NCBI RefSeq assembly: GCF_020172685.1
Contig: NZ_CP083986.1
Coordinates: 4,606,158 to 4,670,157, forward strand
Direction of reading: 5' to 3'
Source of the DNA: [Mycobacterium] nativiensis
GTDB taxonomy: Bacteria; Actinomycetota; Actinomycetes; Mycobacteriales; Mycobacteriaceae
Length of the DNA stretch: 64,000 bases
Each line of letters opens with the position of its first letter. Positions within the stretch are counted from its first letter, which is position 1. This document shows positions 1 through 10,197 of this stretch, piece by piece. Both the position numbers and the translations under genes were made by a program. Under the pieces are notes generated by a model that saw nothing but the letters and a program-made list of their open reading frames with translations, made no database searches and had not been told where the DNA came from.

Positions 1-880
1 GGAAGCTCGAGTACACCCCGGAGTAGCCCATGACCAATGCATTGCGGTCCAGCACGCACTCGGCCGGCATGGCCGGGCGGACCACGTCCTCGGCGGCGTC
101 GGCGATGTCGAAGAAGTCGATGCCGGTCTTGACGCCGATCTTGTCGAACACCCCGATCAGTGCCTCGACCGGCGCGTTACCCGCGCCGGCACCGAAGCGG
201 CGGACCGAGCCGTCGATCTGCTTGGCGCCGGCACGCACCGCCTCCACCGAGTTGGCCACCCCGAGCCCGAGGTTCTCGTGGCCGTGGAAGCCCACCTGGG
301 CGTCGTCGCCGAGCTCGGCGACCAGAGCAGACACCCGGTCGGCCACGCCTTCGAGCACCAGCGCACCGGCGGAGTCCACCACGTAGACGCACTGGCAGCC
401 GGCATCGGCCATGATCCGGGCCTGGGCGGCCAACTTCTCCGGCGTGATGGTGTGGGCCATCATCAAGAACCCGACCGTCTCCAGGCCCAGCTCTCGGGCC
501 AGGCCGAAGTGCTGGATGGAGACGTCGGCCTCGGTGCAGTGGGTGGCGATCCGGCAGATCGAGCCGCCGTTGTCCTGCGCCTCCTTGATGTCTTCCTTGG
601 TACCCACGCCGGGCAGCATCAGGAAAGCGATCTTGGCTTCCTTGGCGGTCTGCGCGGCGAGCTTGATCAGCTCCTGCTCCGGGGTTTTGGAGAACCCGTA
701 GTTGAAGCTGGACCCGCCCAGGCCGTCGCCGTGGGTCACCTCGATGACCGGCACACCGGCGGCGTCCAGGGCGGCCACGATCGCGCCGACCTCGTCCTTG
801 GTGAACTGGTGGCGTTTGTGGTGACTGCCGTCGCGCAGCGAGGTGTCGGTGATCCGAACGTCCCAGAAAGCTTCGCTCAT
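1..880 (-). CDS. hsaF: 4-hydroxy-2-oxovalerate aldolase HsaF (3' end cut by window)
   Basis: Class II pyruvate aldolase of the HMG-lyase/DRE-TIM family. It cleaves 4-hydroxy-2-oxoacids made from cholesterol rings A/B to pyruvate and an aldehyde, which is channelled to its dehydrogenase partner HsaG. The N-terminus reads [21 protein letters not shown], where the RDGSHH stretch carries the conserved metal/catalytic Asp and His. [10 protein letters not shown] motif further on supplies metal-binding histidines. About 293 residues are inside the window against roughly 346 for the family, so only the C-terminal communication domain is missing. The ATG at 880 overlaps the hsaG stop (ATGA), indicating translational coupling in an hsaE-hsaG-hsaF operon. 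Orthologue of Rv3534c by order and sequence. Confidence 0.95.
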   Translation of the reverse strand, partial: MSEAFWDVRITDTSLRDGSHHKRHQFTKDEVGAIVAALDAAGVPVIEVTHGDGLGGSSFNYGFSKTPEQELIKLAAQTAKEAKIAFLMLPGVGTKEDIKEAQDNGGSICRIATHCTEADVSIQHFGLARELGLETVGFLMMAHTITPEKLAAQARIMADAGCQCVYVVDSAGALVLEGVADRVSALVAELGDDAQVGFHGHENLGLGVANSVEAVRAGAKQIDGSVRRFGAGAGNAPVEALIGVFDKIGVKTGIDFFDIADAAEDVVRPAMPAECVLDRNALVMGYSGVYSSF

Positions 881-1809
881 TTCGCCTCTCCTGCCGTTAC
901 TGCCGCCATCTCGCGGGCGATCTCTTCGCCCACCTTGGTGGCGGCGGCGGTCATGATGTCCAGGTTGCCCGCATACGGCGGCAGATAATCCCCGGCGCCC
1001 TCGACCTCGACGAACGTCGTGACGACGGCGCGCCCGCCGGAGTTCAACGACGGCTCGTCGAACTGCGGCTCGTTGAGCAGCCGGTAGCCGGGCACGTAGG
1101 TCTGCACCTGCGCGACGACGTCCTTGATCGACGCGGTGATCGCGTCGCGGTCGGCGTCCTCGGGAATCTGGCAGAAGATGGTGTCGCGCATGATCATCGG
1201 CGGGTCGGCCGGGTTCAAGATGATGATCGCCTTGCCCTTTTGCGCGCCGCCGATGGTCTCCACCCCACGCGAGGTGGTCTTGGTGAACTCATCGATGTTG
1301 GCCCGGGTGCCCGGACCGGCCGACACCGACGCCACCGACGCCACGATCTCCGCGTAGGGCACGGTGCCGCCCTGCTCGGTCACCGCCCGCGTGACCGCGT
1401 AGACGATCGGGATGGTGGCCTGGCCACCGCAGGTGATCATGTTGACGTTCGGCGCGTCGACGTGCTCGTGCAGGTTCGCCGGCGGAATCACCGCAGGGCC
1501 CACCGCGGCCGGAGTCAGGTCGATGGCCCGGATGCCGGCGGCCTCGTACTTGGGCGCGTACGCCTTGTGCACATAGGCGCTGGTGGCCTCGAAGACGAAG
1601 TCCGGCTTCTCATCGAGGGCCAGCAGCCAGTCCGCCCCCTCGGCCGAGGTCTCCAGTCCGAGCTTGCGGGCTCGGGCCAGGCCCTCGCTGTCGGGGTCGA
1701 TACCGATCATCCAGCGCGGCTCCAGCCACTCCGAGCGCAGCAGTTTGTACAGCAGGTCGGTGCTGATGTTGCCCGACCCGACGATCGCGACACTTGCCTT
1801 GGATCCCAT
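877..1809 (-). CDS. hsaG: Acylating acetaldehyde/propanal dehydrogenase HsaG
   Basis: NAD-dependent CoA-acylating aldehyde dehydrogenase that converts the aldehyde released by HsaF into acyl-CoA in the last step of ring A/B degradation. The protein (310 aa) begins [19 protein letters not shown], a Rossmann GxGxxS/T nucleotide-binding start. The nucleophilic cysteine lies in the conserved [11 protein letters not shown] segment. Two in-frame ATG codons exist. The second (1809) is chosen because the AAGGAG ribosome-binding site lies directly against the first and 6 nt from the second. It overlaps hsaF by 4 nt and follows hsaE by 22 nt. Orthologue of Rv3535c. Confidence 0.95.
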   Translation of the reverse strand: MGSKASVAIVGSGNISTDLLYKLLRSEWLEPRWMIGIDPDSEGLARARKLGLETSAEGADWLLALDEKPDFVFEATSAYVHKAYAPKYEAAGIRAIDLTPAAVGPAVIPPANLHEHVDAPNVNMITCGGQATIPIVYAVTRAVTEQGGTVPYAEIVASVASVSAGPGTRANIDEFTKTTSRGVETIGGAQKGKAIIILNPADPPMIMRDTIFCQIPEDADRDAITASIKDVVAQVQTYVPGYRLLNEPQFDEPSLNSGGRAVVTTFVEVEGAGDYLPPYAGNLDIMTAAATKVGEEIAREMAAVTAGEAK

Positions 1810-1831
1810 GGCCATCTCCTTCTGTAGCCCC

Positions 1832-2617
1832 TTATGCGAACGAAAGGTGCACCGGGCCGAGGTGGTCGAATTCAGCGACGAATTCGTCCCCCGGTCGGGC
1901 GTCGATAGCGCGGGTGCACGACCCCGGCAACACGATGTCACCGGCTTTGAGCCGGACACCGAAGCTCTCGACCTTGCGGGCCAGCCAGGCCACCGCGGTA
2001 ACCGGGTTGCCCAGTACCGCGTCACTGCGGCCCTCGGCGATCACCTCGCCGTTGCACTTCAGACGGGTCTTGACGGCTCGGATATCTATATCCCCCGGCT
2101 TGACCCGGCCCTTGCCCAGCACGAACCCGGCCGACGAGGCGTTGTCGGCGATGGTGTCGCAGAGCTTGATCTTCCAGTCGGTGATCCGGGTGTCGATCAG
2201 CTCGATCGACGGCACCACTGCTTCGACCGCGGCGAGCACGTCGTCCTCGGTGCAGTCCGCGCCGGGCAGGTCCGCACCGAGGATGAAGCCGACCTCGACC
2301 TCGATCCGCGGATACAGGTAGTTGGCGGTGGGCACCGGGGCGTCCTCGAACACCTGCATCTCGTTGAGCAGATGCCCGTAGTCGGGCTCGTCGACCCCCA
2401 TCATCTGCTGCATGGCCAGCGAGGACAGGCCGACCTTGTGCCCGACGACCCGGGCGCCCTCGGCGATCCGCTGGCGGATGTTGATCAGCTGGATCTCGTA
2501 GGCGTCGACGACGTCGATGTCGGGGTGCGCCGCGGTCAGCGGGGAGATGGGCACCCGACTGCGCTCGGCTTGCGCCAAGTCGGCGGCGAGTTCGTCGCGG
2601 ATCGCAGCGCTGAGCAT
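1832..2617 (-). CDS. hsaE: 2-hydroxypentadienoate hydratase HsaE
   Basis: Hydratase of the fumarylacetoacetase/MhpD family (261 aa, the usual size). It hydrates the 2-hydroxyalka-2,4-dienoate produced when the meta-cleavage product of cholesterol ring A is hydrolysed, giving the substrate of HsaF. The metal-binding E-x-E pattern is in the [10 protein letters not shown] segment, and the early VVGHKVGL motif is typical. The start [10 protein letters not shown] at 2617 matches the family N-terminus and has GGGACC upstream; an in-frame extension to 2674 would run almost to the KstR box and is rejected. First gene of the hsaEGF operon, 61 nt downstream of that box. Orthologue of Rv3536c. Confidence 0.95.
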   Translation of the reverse strand: MLSAAIRDELAADLAQAERSRVPISPLTAAHPDIDVVDAYEIQLINIRQRIAEGARVVGHKVGLSSLAMQQMMGVDEPDYGHLLNEMQVFEDAPVPTANYLYPRIEVEVGFILGADLPGADCTEDDVLAAVEAVVPSIELIDTRITDWKIKLCDTIADNASSAGFVLGKGRVKPGDIDIRAVKTRLKCNGEVIAEGRSDAVLGNPVTAVAWLARKVESFGVRLKAGDIVLPGSCTRAIDARPGDEFVAEFDHLGPVHLSFA

Positions 2618-2677
2618 CTTCGAAGGTCCCCTCGGGTGGTGGTGAGCGGGCAAAACAGGAGCTGTTGGTGCCAACTC

Positions 2678-2691
2678 TATAACGTGTTCTA
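2678..2691. promoter_or_regulatory. KstR operator upstream of hsaE
   Basis: The sequence TATAACGTGTTCTA fits the KstR consensus TnnAACnnGTTnnA. It lies 61 nt upstream of the hsaE start. On the minus strand the box runs into TTATAG/TATAGA, a plausible -10 element, so bound KstR would block RNA polymerase. KstR is released by a 3-oxo-4-cholestenoyl-CoA type ligand (established for M. tuberculosis KstR). Confidence 0.88.
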
Positions 2692-2744
2692 GTTATTGGG
2701 GCAACCGCGATTCCGGCCACCGGGATCCTCGCCCCGAGACCGCG

Positions 2745-2774
2745 GAGGCCGACGGCGTGATCGCCGCCGGCCTC
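2745..2774 (-). terminator. Hairpin downstream of the first P450 gene
   Basis: A 13-bp inverted repeat (GAGGCCGACGGCG / CGCCGCCGGCCTC, one G-T type mismatch) with a TGAT loop. It lies about 43 nt past the stop of the P450 gene transcribed leftward and before the hsaE promoter. There is no T-tract, as is common in mycobacteria, so it is called a terminator from position and stem strength only. Confidence 0.5.
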
Positions 2775-2816
2775 TGCAGATCTGAGCCGAACCGAACCGC
2801 TTAAATGCTGGTCAGG

Positions 2817-4064
2817 TCAGGACTTGCCGGTGTAGTCGACCTGCCAGTGCTTGATCCCGTTGAGCCAGCCCGACCGCAGCCGCTGCGGGCACTCCAGCGG
2901 CTTGAGGTCCGGGATGTGGTCGGCGATCGCGTTGAACATCAGCCCGATCGTCATACGCGCCAGGTGGGTGCCGATGCAGTAGTGCGCCCCGGTGCCGCCG
3001 AAGCCGACGTGCGGGTTGGGGTCGCGCAGGATGTTGAACTGCTGCGGGTTGTCGAACACCTCGGGGTCGAAGTTGGCCGCCCGGTAGAACATGACCACCC
3101 GCTGACCTTCCTTGATCAGGGTGCCGTTGAGGTCGTGATCGCGGGTGGCGGTGCGCTGGAACGACGTCACCGGGGTGGCCCAGCGGACCACCTCGTCGGC
3201 CATGGTCTCCGGGCGTTCCTTTTTGAACAGCTCCCACTGGTCGGGGTTCTCGCTGAAGGCCATCATGCCCTGGGTGATCGAGTTGCGCGTGGTCTCGCTA
3301 CCGGCCACCGCCAGCAGGATGATGAAGTAGCCCAGCTCGTCGTCGTTGAGCTTCTCGCCGTCGACATCGGCCTCGATCAGCGTGGTCACGATGTCCTTGC
3401 CCGGGTTCTGCCGCTTCATCTCGGCCAGCTTCAGGCCGTATCCGATGATCTCCATGGCCGACATCGCCGGGTCGTAATGCGCGTACTCCGGGTCGTCGTA
3501 GGACGTCATCTGGTTGGTCCACTCGAACAACTTGCCGCGGTCCTCCTGCGGCACCCCCATCAGACCGGCGATGGCCTGCAGCGGCAGTTCGGAGGCCACC
3601 TCCACCACGAAGTCACCCGAGCCCTTGGCCAGCGCCTCCTTGGCGATGGCCTGTGCGCGCTGCTCGAGTTCGTCGTGCAACGGCAGGATGTGGCGCGGGG
3701 TGAAGCCGCGCGAGATGATCCGGCGCTGCCGGGTGTGCCGCGGCGCGTCCTGGTTGAGCATGATGATCCGCTGCGCGTCGATGGCGTCGCGGGTGATGTC
3801 GTCGTTGAACCGCGGGATGGCGGTGTTGACCTCGCTGGAGAACACCTCGTCCAGTCGGGACACCTCTTTGACGTCCTCGTGGCGGGTGACGGCCCAGTAG
3901 CCGCCGTCGTTGAATCCACCGACGCCGTCCGGCTGCGCGATCCACTTGATCGGCTCGTTGGTGCGCAGCGCGGCAAGCTCCTGGTCCGGAATGCGCTCCG
4001 CGTAAATCTCGGGATCAGTCGGGTCGAAACCCACGGGACAAGTGGGGATTGTGGGGCTGGCCAC
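2817..4064 (-). CDS. Cytochrome P450, CYP125-like paralogue 1
   Basis: Soluble cytochrome P450 of 415 aa, by similarity a sterol C26/C27 hydroxylase of the CYP125 type. The haem-thiolate motif FGGTGAHYCIG has its cysteine near residue 363. The I-helix reads AGSETTR and the K-helix ExxR is in EVVRW. The C-terminus GWLNGIKHWQVDYTGK is the CYP125 signature. It shares long identical blocks with the P450 at 14639-15889 and fewer with 13359-14606. The GTG start (4064) has AAGGAG 8 nt upstream. A KstR box lies 111 nt upstream. M. tuberculosis has no P450 at this position between hsaE and kstD, so this is an extra copy; it could act on other sterols or overlap with CYP125. Confidence 0.92.
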   Translation of the reverse strand: MASPTIPTCPVGFDPTDPEIYAERIPDQELAALRTNEPIKWIAQPDGVGGFNDGGYWAVTRHEDVKEVSRLDEVFSSEVNTAIPRFNDDITRDAIDAQRIIMLNQDAPRHTRQRRIISRGFTPRHILPLHDELEQRAQAIAKEALAKGSGDFVVEVASELPLQAIAGLMGVPQEDRGKLFEWTNQMTSYDDPEYAHYDPAMSAMEIIGYGLKLAEMKRQNPGKDIVTTLIEADVDGEKLNDDELGYFIILLAVAGSETTRNSITQGMMAFSENPDQWELFKKERPETMADEVVRWATPVTSFQRTATRDHDLNGTLIKEGQRVVMFYRAANFDPEVFDNPQQFNILRDPNPHVGFGGTGAHYCIGTHLARMTIGLMFNAIADHIPDLKPLECPQRLRSGWLNGIKHWQVDYTGKS

Positions 4065-4174
4065 GATGTCAACTCCTTGTTCAGGGCGTGTGCAACACGA
4101 CAGGTGCTAGTGCCAGTAAAACATGGTTCCGCCGCAGACAAAAGGCAGGAAAGCGTCCTCGCCGGTCATCAAAC

Positions 4175-4188
4175 TGAAACGCGTTCTA
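4175..4188. promoter_or_regulatory. KstR operator for CYP125-like paralogue 1
   Basis: TGAAACGCGTTCTA matches TnnAACnnGTTnnA. It sits 111 nt upstream of the leftward P450 start, in the 260-nt divergent region shared with kstD, which has its own box at 4310-4323. Two boxes in one intergenic region suggest each promoter is repressed separately. Confidence 0.85.
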
Positions 4189-4309
4189 CCAGGTCGGTGA
4201 TTGGGCCGGCGGCGACCAGTCCCGGCGGCGACCGCAGGATAGCGTGCCGCCTTCGGGACTCCCCCACCACCGATACCGCCAGCCAGTTGGCGCCCGGGCG
4301 GGGCAATTC

Positions 4310-4323
4310 TATAACGTGTTCTA
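4310..4323. promoter_or_regulatory. KstR operator at the kstD start codon
   Basis: TATAACGTGTTCTA matches TnnAACnnGTTnnA and ends one base before the kstD ATG at 4325. Its first half contains TATAAC, a good -10 element. Initiation 7-10 nt downstream would fall on or next to the ATG, implying a leaderless mRNA with the operator over the core promoter. Confidence 0.88.
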
Positions 4324-4324
4324 C

Positions 4325-6004
4325 ATGGCCGAGCAGGAGTACGACGTCGTCGTGGTCGGAAGCGGTGGCGCCGGTATGGTCGCCGCCCTCACCGCCGCCC
4401 ACCAGGGACTGTCAACCATTGTGATCGAGAAGGCCGCCCACTACGGCGGTTCGACCGCCCGTTCCGGCGGCGGTGTGTGGATCCCGAACAACGAGGTGCT
4501 CAAGCGTGCCGGCGTCAAGGATGACGCCGAAGCCGCGCGCACCTACCTGCGCACCATCGTGGGTGACGTGGTTCCGGCCGAGAAGATCGACGCGTATCTG
4601 CAGCACGGGCCCGAAATGCTGTCGTTCGTGCTGAAGAACTCGCCGCTGAAGATGTGCTGGGTTCCCGGTTACGCCGACTACTACCCGGAGCAGCCGGGCG
4701 GCAAGCCCACCGGCCGCTCGATCGAGCCGAAGCCGTTCAACGCCAAGAAACTCGGCGCCGACATGGCCGGCCTGGAGCCCGCGTACGGCAAGGTGCCGCT
4801 GAACGTCGTCGTGATGCAGCAGGACTACGTCCGGCTCAACCAGCTCAAGCGCCATCCGCGCGGAGTGCTGCGCAGCCTGAAGGTCGGGGCCCGCAGCATG
4901 TGGGCTCAGGCCACCGGCAAGAACCTGGTCGGTATGGGGCGCGCCCTGATCGCCCCGCTGCGCCTCGGCCTGCGCAATGCCGGGGTCCCGGTCCAGCTCA
5001 ACACCGCGTTGACCGACCTCTACGTCGAGGACGGCGTGGTGCGCGGTGTCTACGTAGCGGACGCCGGCGCCGAATCCACTGAGCCGCGGCTGATCCGGGC
5101 GCGGCGCGGGGTCATCCTGGCCAGCGGCGGCTTCGAGCACAACGAGCAGATGCGGGTCAAGTACCAGCGCGCTCCGATCACCACCGAGTGGACCGTCGGC
5201 GCCAAGGCCAACACCGGTGAGGGCATCCTGGCCGGCGAGAAGCTCGGTGCGGCACTGGACATCATGGAGGACTCGTGGTGGGGCCCGACGGTGCCGCTGC
5301 CCGGAGCGCCGTGGTTCGCCCTCTCGGAGCGCAACTCGCCCGGGTCGATCATCGTGAACATGTCCGGCAAGCGGTTCATGAACGAGTCGATGCCCTACGT
5401 GGAGGCCGTCCACCACATGTACGGCGGCCAGTACGGACAGGGCGCCGGCCCCGGGGAGAACATCCCGGCCTGGCTGGTGTTCGACCAGCGCTACCGCAAC
5501 AACTTCATCTTTGCGGGATTGCAGCCCGGACAGCGCCTTCCGAAGAAGTGGCTGGATTCGGGCGTGCTGGTGACCGCCGACACCCTGGAGGAGTTGGCCG
5601 AAAAGACCGGCGTGCCCGCCGATTCGCTCATCGCCACGGTGGAGCGGTTCAACGAGTTCGCCCGCACCGGCGTGGACGAGGACTTCCACCGCGGTGAGAG
5701 CGCCTATGACCGCTACTACGGCGACCCGACGAACAAGCCCAACCCGAACCTGGGCCAGATCGCGCAGGGGCCGTTCTACGCGGCCAAGATGGTGCCGGGC
5801 GACCTGGGCACCAAGGGCGGGATCCGCACGGACGTCAACGGGCGCGCGCTGCGCGACGACAACAGCGTCATCGAGGGCCTGTACGCCGCGGGCAACGTCA
5901 GCGCTCCGGTGATGGGTCACACCTACCCGGGCCCTGGCGGCACCATCGGACCGGCGATGACGTTCGGTTACCTGGCCGCTCTCGATATCGCCGGAAAGGC
6001 TTGA
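4325..6004 (+). CDS. kstD: 3-ketosteroid-delta1-dehydrogenase KstD
   Basis: FAD-dependent dehydrogenase that introduces the C1-C2 double bond into 3-oxo-4-ene steroids; with 9-alpha-hydroxylation by KshAB this opens ring B. The product is 559 aa, the normal length. The N-terminal Rossmann motif VVVVGSGGAGM occupies residues 8-18. The C-terminal segment GHTYPGPGGTIGPA contains the conserved Tyr and Gly that bind and polarise the C3 carbonyl in characterised KstD enzymes. The ATG at 4325 directly follows a KstR box; an upstream in-frame extension lacks family similarity and is rejected. chsH3 begins one base after the stop. Orthologue of Rv3537. Confidence 0.96.
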   Translation: MAEQEYDVVVVGSGGAGMVAALTAAHQGLSTIVIEKAAHYGGSTARSGGGVWIPNNEVLKRAGVKDDAEAARTYLRTIVGDVVPAEKIDAYLQHGPEMLSFVLKNSPLKMCWVPGYADYYPEQPGGKPTGRSIEPKPFNAKKLGADMAGLEPAYGKVPLNVVVMQQDYVRLNQLKRHPRGVLRSLKVGARSMWAQATGKNLVGMGRALIAPLRLGLRNAGVPVQLNTALTDLYVEDGVVRGVYVADAGAESTEPRLIRARRGVILASGGFEHNEQMRVKYQRAPITTEWTVGAKANTGEGILAGEKLGAALDIMEDSWWGPTVPLPGAPWFALSERNSPGSIIVNMSGKRFMNESMPYVEAVHHMYGGQYGQGAGPGENIPAWLVFDQRYRNNFIFAGLQPGQRLPKKWLDSGVLVTADTLEELAEKTGVPADSLIATVERFNEFARTGVDEDFHRGESAYDRYYGDPTNKPNPNLGQIAQGPFYAAKMVPGDLGTKGGIRTDVNGRALRDDNSVIEGLYAAGNVSAPVMGHTYPGPGGTIGPAMTFGYLAALDIAGKA

Positions 6005-6005
6005 T

Positions 6006-6866
6006 ATGCCGATCAATCTCGACGCGGCCCTCGGCGCGGAGTTCGGCGCGGTCGAATTCTCCTGGACCGCAACCAATGTGCAGCTCTACAACCTGGCGTT
6101 GGGCGCCGGATCGGATCCGATGGATCCGCGCGAGCTGAGCTATGTCGTCGACGGCACCCCGCAGGTGCTGCCAACGTTCGGTTGCGTCGCGGCGTCGTTC
6201 AACGACGTCAACCCGCCCAAGGTGAGCTGGCCCGGCATCGAGATCGACCTGGCCAAGATCCTGCACGCCTCCGAGAAGGTGATCGTTCCGGCGCCGCTGC
6301 CGGCCTCCGGCAGCGCACGGGCCATCAGCCGGATCGTCGACGTCTGGGACAAGGGCAAGGCCGCCGTGGTCGTGCTCGAGACCACCGTCACCGGCACCGA
6401 CGGCACCCCGCTGTGGACGCAGCAGCGGTCCATCTTCGCCCGGGGCGAGGGCGGCTTCGGCGGTGAGCGCGGTCCGTCGACTGCAACCGAACTTCCCGAC
6501 CGCGCACCGAATTTCGAGGTTGACATCCCGGTGGCACCGCAGCAGGCGCTGCTCTACCGGCTCTGCGGCGACCGCAACCCGCTGCACTCGGACCCGGGCT
6601 TCGCGGCAGCGGCCGGCTTCGACCGGCCGATTCTGCACGGCCTGTGCACCTACGGGATGACCTGCAAGGCGGTCGTCGACACCGCCCTGGGCAGCGACGC
6701 GGGCGCGGTGCGTTCCTTCGGCGCCCGGTTCGCCGGAGTGGTCTTCCCGGGCGAGACGCTGCGGGCCCGACTGTGGAAGGACGGAACGCGGGTGGTGGGT
6801 GCGGTGATCGCCCCCGGCCGCGACAACGCCGCCGTGCTCGGTGACGTGGAGTTGGTCTCGGCGTAA
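6006..6866 (+). CDS. chsH3: MaoC-type enoyl-CoA hydratase ChsH3 (Rv3538-like, also called Hsd4B)
   Basis: Double hot-dog (R)-specific enoyl-CoA hydratase of 286 aa, the length of Rv3538. The C-terminal hot-dog carries DRNPLHSDPGFAAAAGF with the hydratase Asp/Asn/His triad, followed by PILHGLCTYG. The N-terminal hot-dog includes the YVVDGTPQVLPTF region. In M. tuberculosis the Rv3538 product hydrates a steroid side-chain enoyl-CoA during beta-oxidation; the same role is inferred. One nt separates it from kstD, so the two form an operon under the KstR box at 4310. A strong hairpin follows at 6910. Confidence 0.9.
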   Translation: MPINLDAALGAEFGAVEFSWTATNVQLYNLALGAGSDPMDPRELSYVVDGTPQVLPTFGCVAASFNDVNPPKVSWPGIEIDLAKILHASEKVIVPAPLPASGSARAISRIVDVWDKGKAAVVVLETTVTGTDGTPLWTQQRSIFARGEGGFGGERGPSTATELPDRAPNFEVDIPVAPQQALLYRLCGDRNPLHSDPGFAAAAGFDRPILHGLCTYGMTCKAVVDTALGSDAGAVRSFGARFAGVVFPGETLRARLWKDGTRVVGAVIAPGRDNAAVLGDVELVSA

Positions 6867-6909
6867 CCGCGCCGTTCGGCGGCCTCCTCGGTCGCGTCCC
6901 TTAGAAGTT

Positions 6910-6942
6910 CGGCCCGCGCAGCAGTAGCTGCGCGGGCCGTTT
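6910..6942 (+). terminator. Intrinsic terminator after kstD-chsH3
   Basis: Perfect 13-bp stem (CGGCCCGCGCAGC / GCTGCGCGGGCCG) with a 4-nt AGTA loop, followed by TTTCAT. It begins 44 nt after the chsH3 stop and insulates the PPE gene downstream from KstR-controlled transcription. Confidence 0.85.
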
Positions 6943-7040
6943 CATATGCGTCGCCGACTGCTGCACGGCAGACCGGCGCGGCGAACTCCCGCTCGCGATC
7001 CCCCACCAATTGATGTGGGCGGCGCTCCGTCCCTCTTTGT

Positions 7041-7055
7041 TGAAAACGATTGTCA
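7041..7055. promoter_or_regulatory. Zur-like (Fur family) operator upstream of the PPE gene
   Basis: TGAAAACGATTGTCA is a 7-1-7 imperfect palindrome in an AT-rich island within otherwise GC-rich DNA. It resembles the TGAAAATnATTTTCA-type sites of mycobacterial Zur. It lies just upstream of a TAGGGT -10 candidate (7063-7068), so it would cover the -35 region. FurA or another Fur-family protein is a possible alternative reader. The zinc reading is supported by the His-rich protein encoded downstream. Confidence 0.7.
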
Positions 7056-7062
7056 TTATCTA

Positions 7063-7068
7063 TAGGGT
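7063..7068 (+). promoter_or_regulatory. Candidate -10 element of the PPE gene
   Basis: TAGGGT fits the mycobacterial TANNNT -10 pattern and lies immediately 3' of the Zur-like box. It would give a leader of about 60 nt to the GTG start at 7136. The call is from position only. Confidence 0.4.
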
Positions 7069-7135
7069 CTGTCGGGAGCACACACCGCAAGCCGGCCAGG
7101 GGTTGCACCGTGTACCGATCTGGGAGGGCTGTCCT

Positions 7136-8626
<1,491 letters not shown>

Positions 8627-8638
8627 GGCCCTGGAGCC

Positions 8639-9796
8639 TCAGCCCAGGATCAAGCCGGAAGTCGGCACGCCGGTACCGGCGGTGACCAGCACGTGCTCGA
8701 CGTCCGGAACCTGGTTGACCGAGGTGCCGCGCAGCTGGCGCACCCCCTCGGCGATCCCGTTCATCCCGTGCACGTAGGCCTCGCCGAGCTGGCCGCCGTG
8801 GGTGTTGATCGGCAGCCGGCCACCGAGCTCGATGGCACCGCCGGCGATGAAGTCCTTGGCCTCACCACGCCCGCAGAATCCCAACTCCTCCAACTGGATC
8901 AGCGTGTACGGGGTGAAGTGGTCGTAGAGCACCGCGGTCTGGATGTCGGTGGGATTCAGTCCGGACTGCCCCCACAGCTGCTTGCCCACCAGTCCCATCT
9001 CGGGCAGCCCGAGTTCCTCCCGGTAGTAGGAGTACATGGTGAACTGGTCGACGCCCGCACCCTGCGCGGCGGCCTCGATGATCGCCGGGCGGTGCTTGAG
9101 ATCGCGCGCCCGCTCGGGAGTGGTGACCACGATCGCCACGCCGCCATCGGTCTCCTGGCAGCAGTCCAGCAACCGCAACGGTTCGGCGATCCACCGTGAG
9201 TTCTGGTGATCCTCAATGGTGATCGGCTTGCCGTAGAAATGCGCCTTGGGATTGGTCGCGGCGTGCTTGCGGTCGGCCACCGACACCACACCGAAATCGG
9301 CACTGGTGGCGCCGTATTCGTGCATGTACCGCCTGGCAACCATGGCCACCGAGGCGGCCGGGGTGCTCAGGCCGTGCGGATAGGACCAGCTGTACTCGAC
9401 ACCGCGGGAATCCGCGGTGCCGGTCAGCCCGGTCATCACCTGGCCGAACCGGAACTCCGAGCGCTCGTTGAAGGCCCGGTAGGCCACCACGACTTCGGCG
9501 ACGCCGGTTGCCACCGCAAGGGCCGCCTGCTGCACCGTTGCCGCGGCCGCGCCACCGCCGTAGCCGATCTGAGAGAAGAACTTGAGCTCGCCGATCCCGG
9601 TGGCACGCGCGACGGCGGTCTCCAGGTTGGAGTCCATCGTGAATGTCACCAGGCCGTCGACGTCGGACGGCTTCAGTCCGGCGTCATCGAGAGCGTCGAG
9701 CACTGCTTCGGCGGCCAGCCGCAGTTCGCTGCGCCCGGATTCCTTGGAGAAGTCGGTGGCACCGATCCCTGCGATGGCGGACTTACCGGACAGCAT
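8639..9796 (-). CDS. ltp2: Steroid side-chain retro-aldolase Ltp2
   Basis: Thiolase-superfamily lipid-transfer-type protein of 385 aa. With the DUF35 domain of ChsH2 it cleaves 17-hydroxy-3-oxo-4-pregnene-20-carboxyl-CoA to androstenedione and propionyl-CoA, the last side-chain step (established for the family). The N-terminus MLSGKSAIAGIGATDFSKESGRSEL is typical. The C-terminal block GGRLPINTHGGQLGEAYVHGMNG holds the conserved His-Gly-Gly region. The canonical thiolase nucleophilic Cys is absent, as expected for this branch. Last gene of the igr operon; its ATG overlaps the chsH1 TAA by one base. The stop is 12 nt from the convergent PPE stop. Orthologue of Rv3540c. Confidence 0.95.
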   Translation of the reverse strand: MLSGKSAIAGIGATDFSKESGRSELRLAAEAVLDALDDAGLKPSDVDGLVTFTMDSNLETAVARATGIGELKFFSQIGYGGGAAAATVQQAALAVATGVAEVVVAYRAFNERSEFRFGQVMTGLTGTADSRGVEYSWSYPHGLSTPAASVAMVARRYMHEYGATSADFGVVSVADRKHAATNPKAHFYGKPITIEDHQNSRWIAEPLRLLDCCQETDGGVAIVVTTPERARDLKHRPAIIEAAAQGAGVDQFTMYSYYREELGLPEMGLVGKQLWGQSGLNPTDIQTAVLYDHFTPYTLIQLEELGFCGRGEAKDFIAGGAIELGGRLPINTHGGQLGEAYVHGMNGIAEGVRQLRGTSVNQVPDVEHVLVTAGTGVPTSGLILG

Positions 9797-10197
9797 TACG
9801 CTCCCTCGATGGTCAGTGTGGCGGTGGCGACCACGTGGTCCCCAAGGCTGTTGTTGCCGATGACCTTCACCGTGACCAGCCCGTCCTGCACAGCGGTCAC
9901 CTCACCGCTGAAGGTGACGGTGTCGTAGGCGTACCACGGCACTCCCAGCCGCAATCCGATCGAGCGAATCACCGCGTTCGATCCGGCCCAGTCGGTGATG
10001 TAGCGCTGCACCAGGCCGGTGTCGGTGAGGATGTTGACGAAGATGTCCTTGGACCCCTTGGCCTGAGCCTTGTCCCGGTCGTGGTGCACGTCCTGATAAT
10101 CGCGGGTGGCGATGGCCGTGGACACGATGAACGTCGGGTCGCCGTAGATCGCCAATTCGGGCAGCTTGGTGCCCACTGCTGTGTTCGTTGCGGTCAT
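9796..10197 (-). CDS. chsH1: Steroid enoyl-CoA hydratase small subunit ChsH1
   Basis: MaoC-like hot-dog subunit of 133 aa. ChsH1 pairs with the MaoC domain of ChsH2 to hydrate 3-oxo-4,17-pregnadiene-20-carboxyl-CoA. The segment GDPTFIVSTAIATRDYQDVHHDRDKA contains the R-D-x-x-x-V-H-H-D hydratase signature. The start MTATNTAVG at 10197 forms an ATGA overlap with the chsH2 stop; a longer in-frame reading to 10239 would run inside chsH2 and is rejected. Orthologue of Rv3541c. Confidence 0.93.
   Translation of the reverse strand: MTATNTAVGTKLPELAIYGDPTFIVSTAIATRDYQDVHHDRDKAQAKGSKDIFVNILTDTGLVQRYITDWAGSNAVIRSIGLRLGVPWYAYDTVTFSGEVTAVQDGLVTVKVIGNNSLGDHVVATATLTIEGA

Noticed and set aside
4412..6076. 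A 554-codon minus-strand frame opposite kstD
   Set aside because: Antisense shadow of kstD; it would run through its coding sequence and has no recognisable motif.
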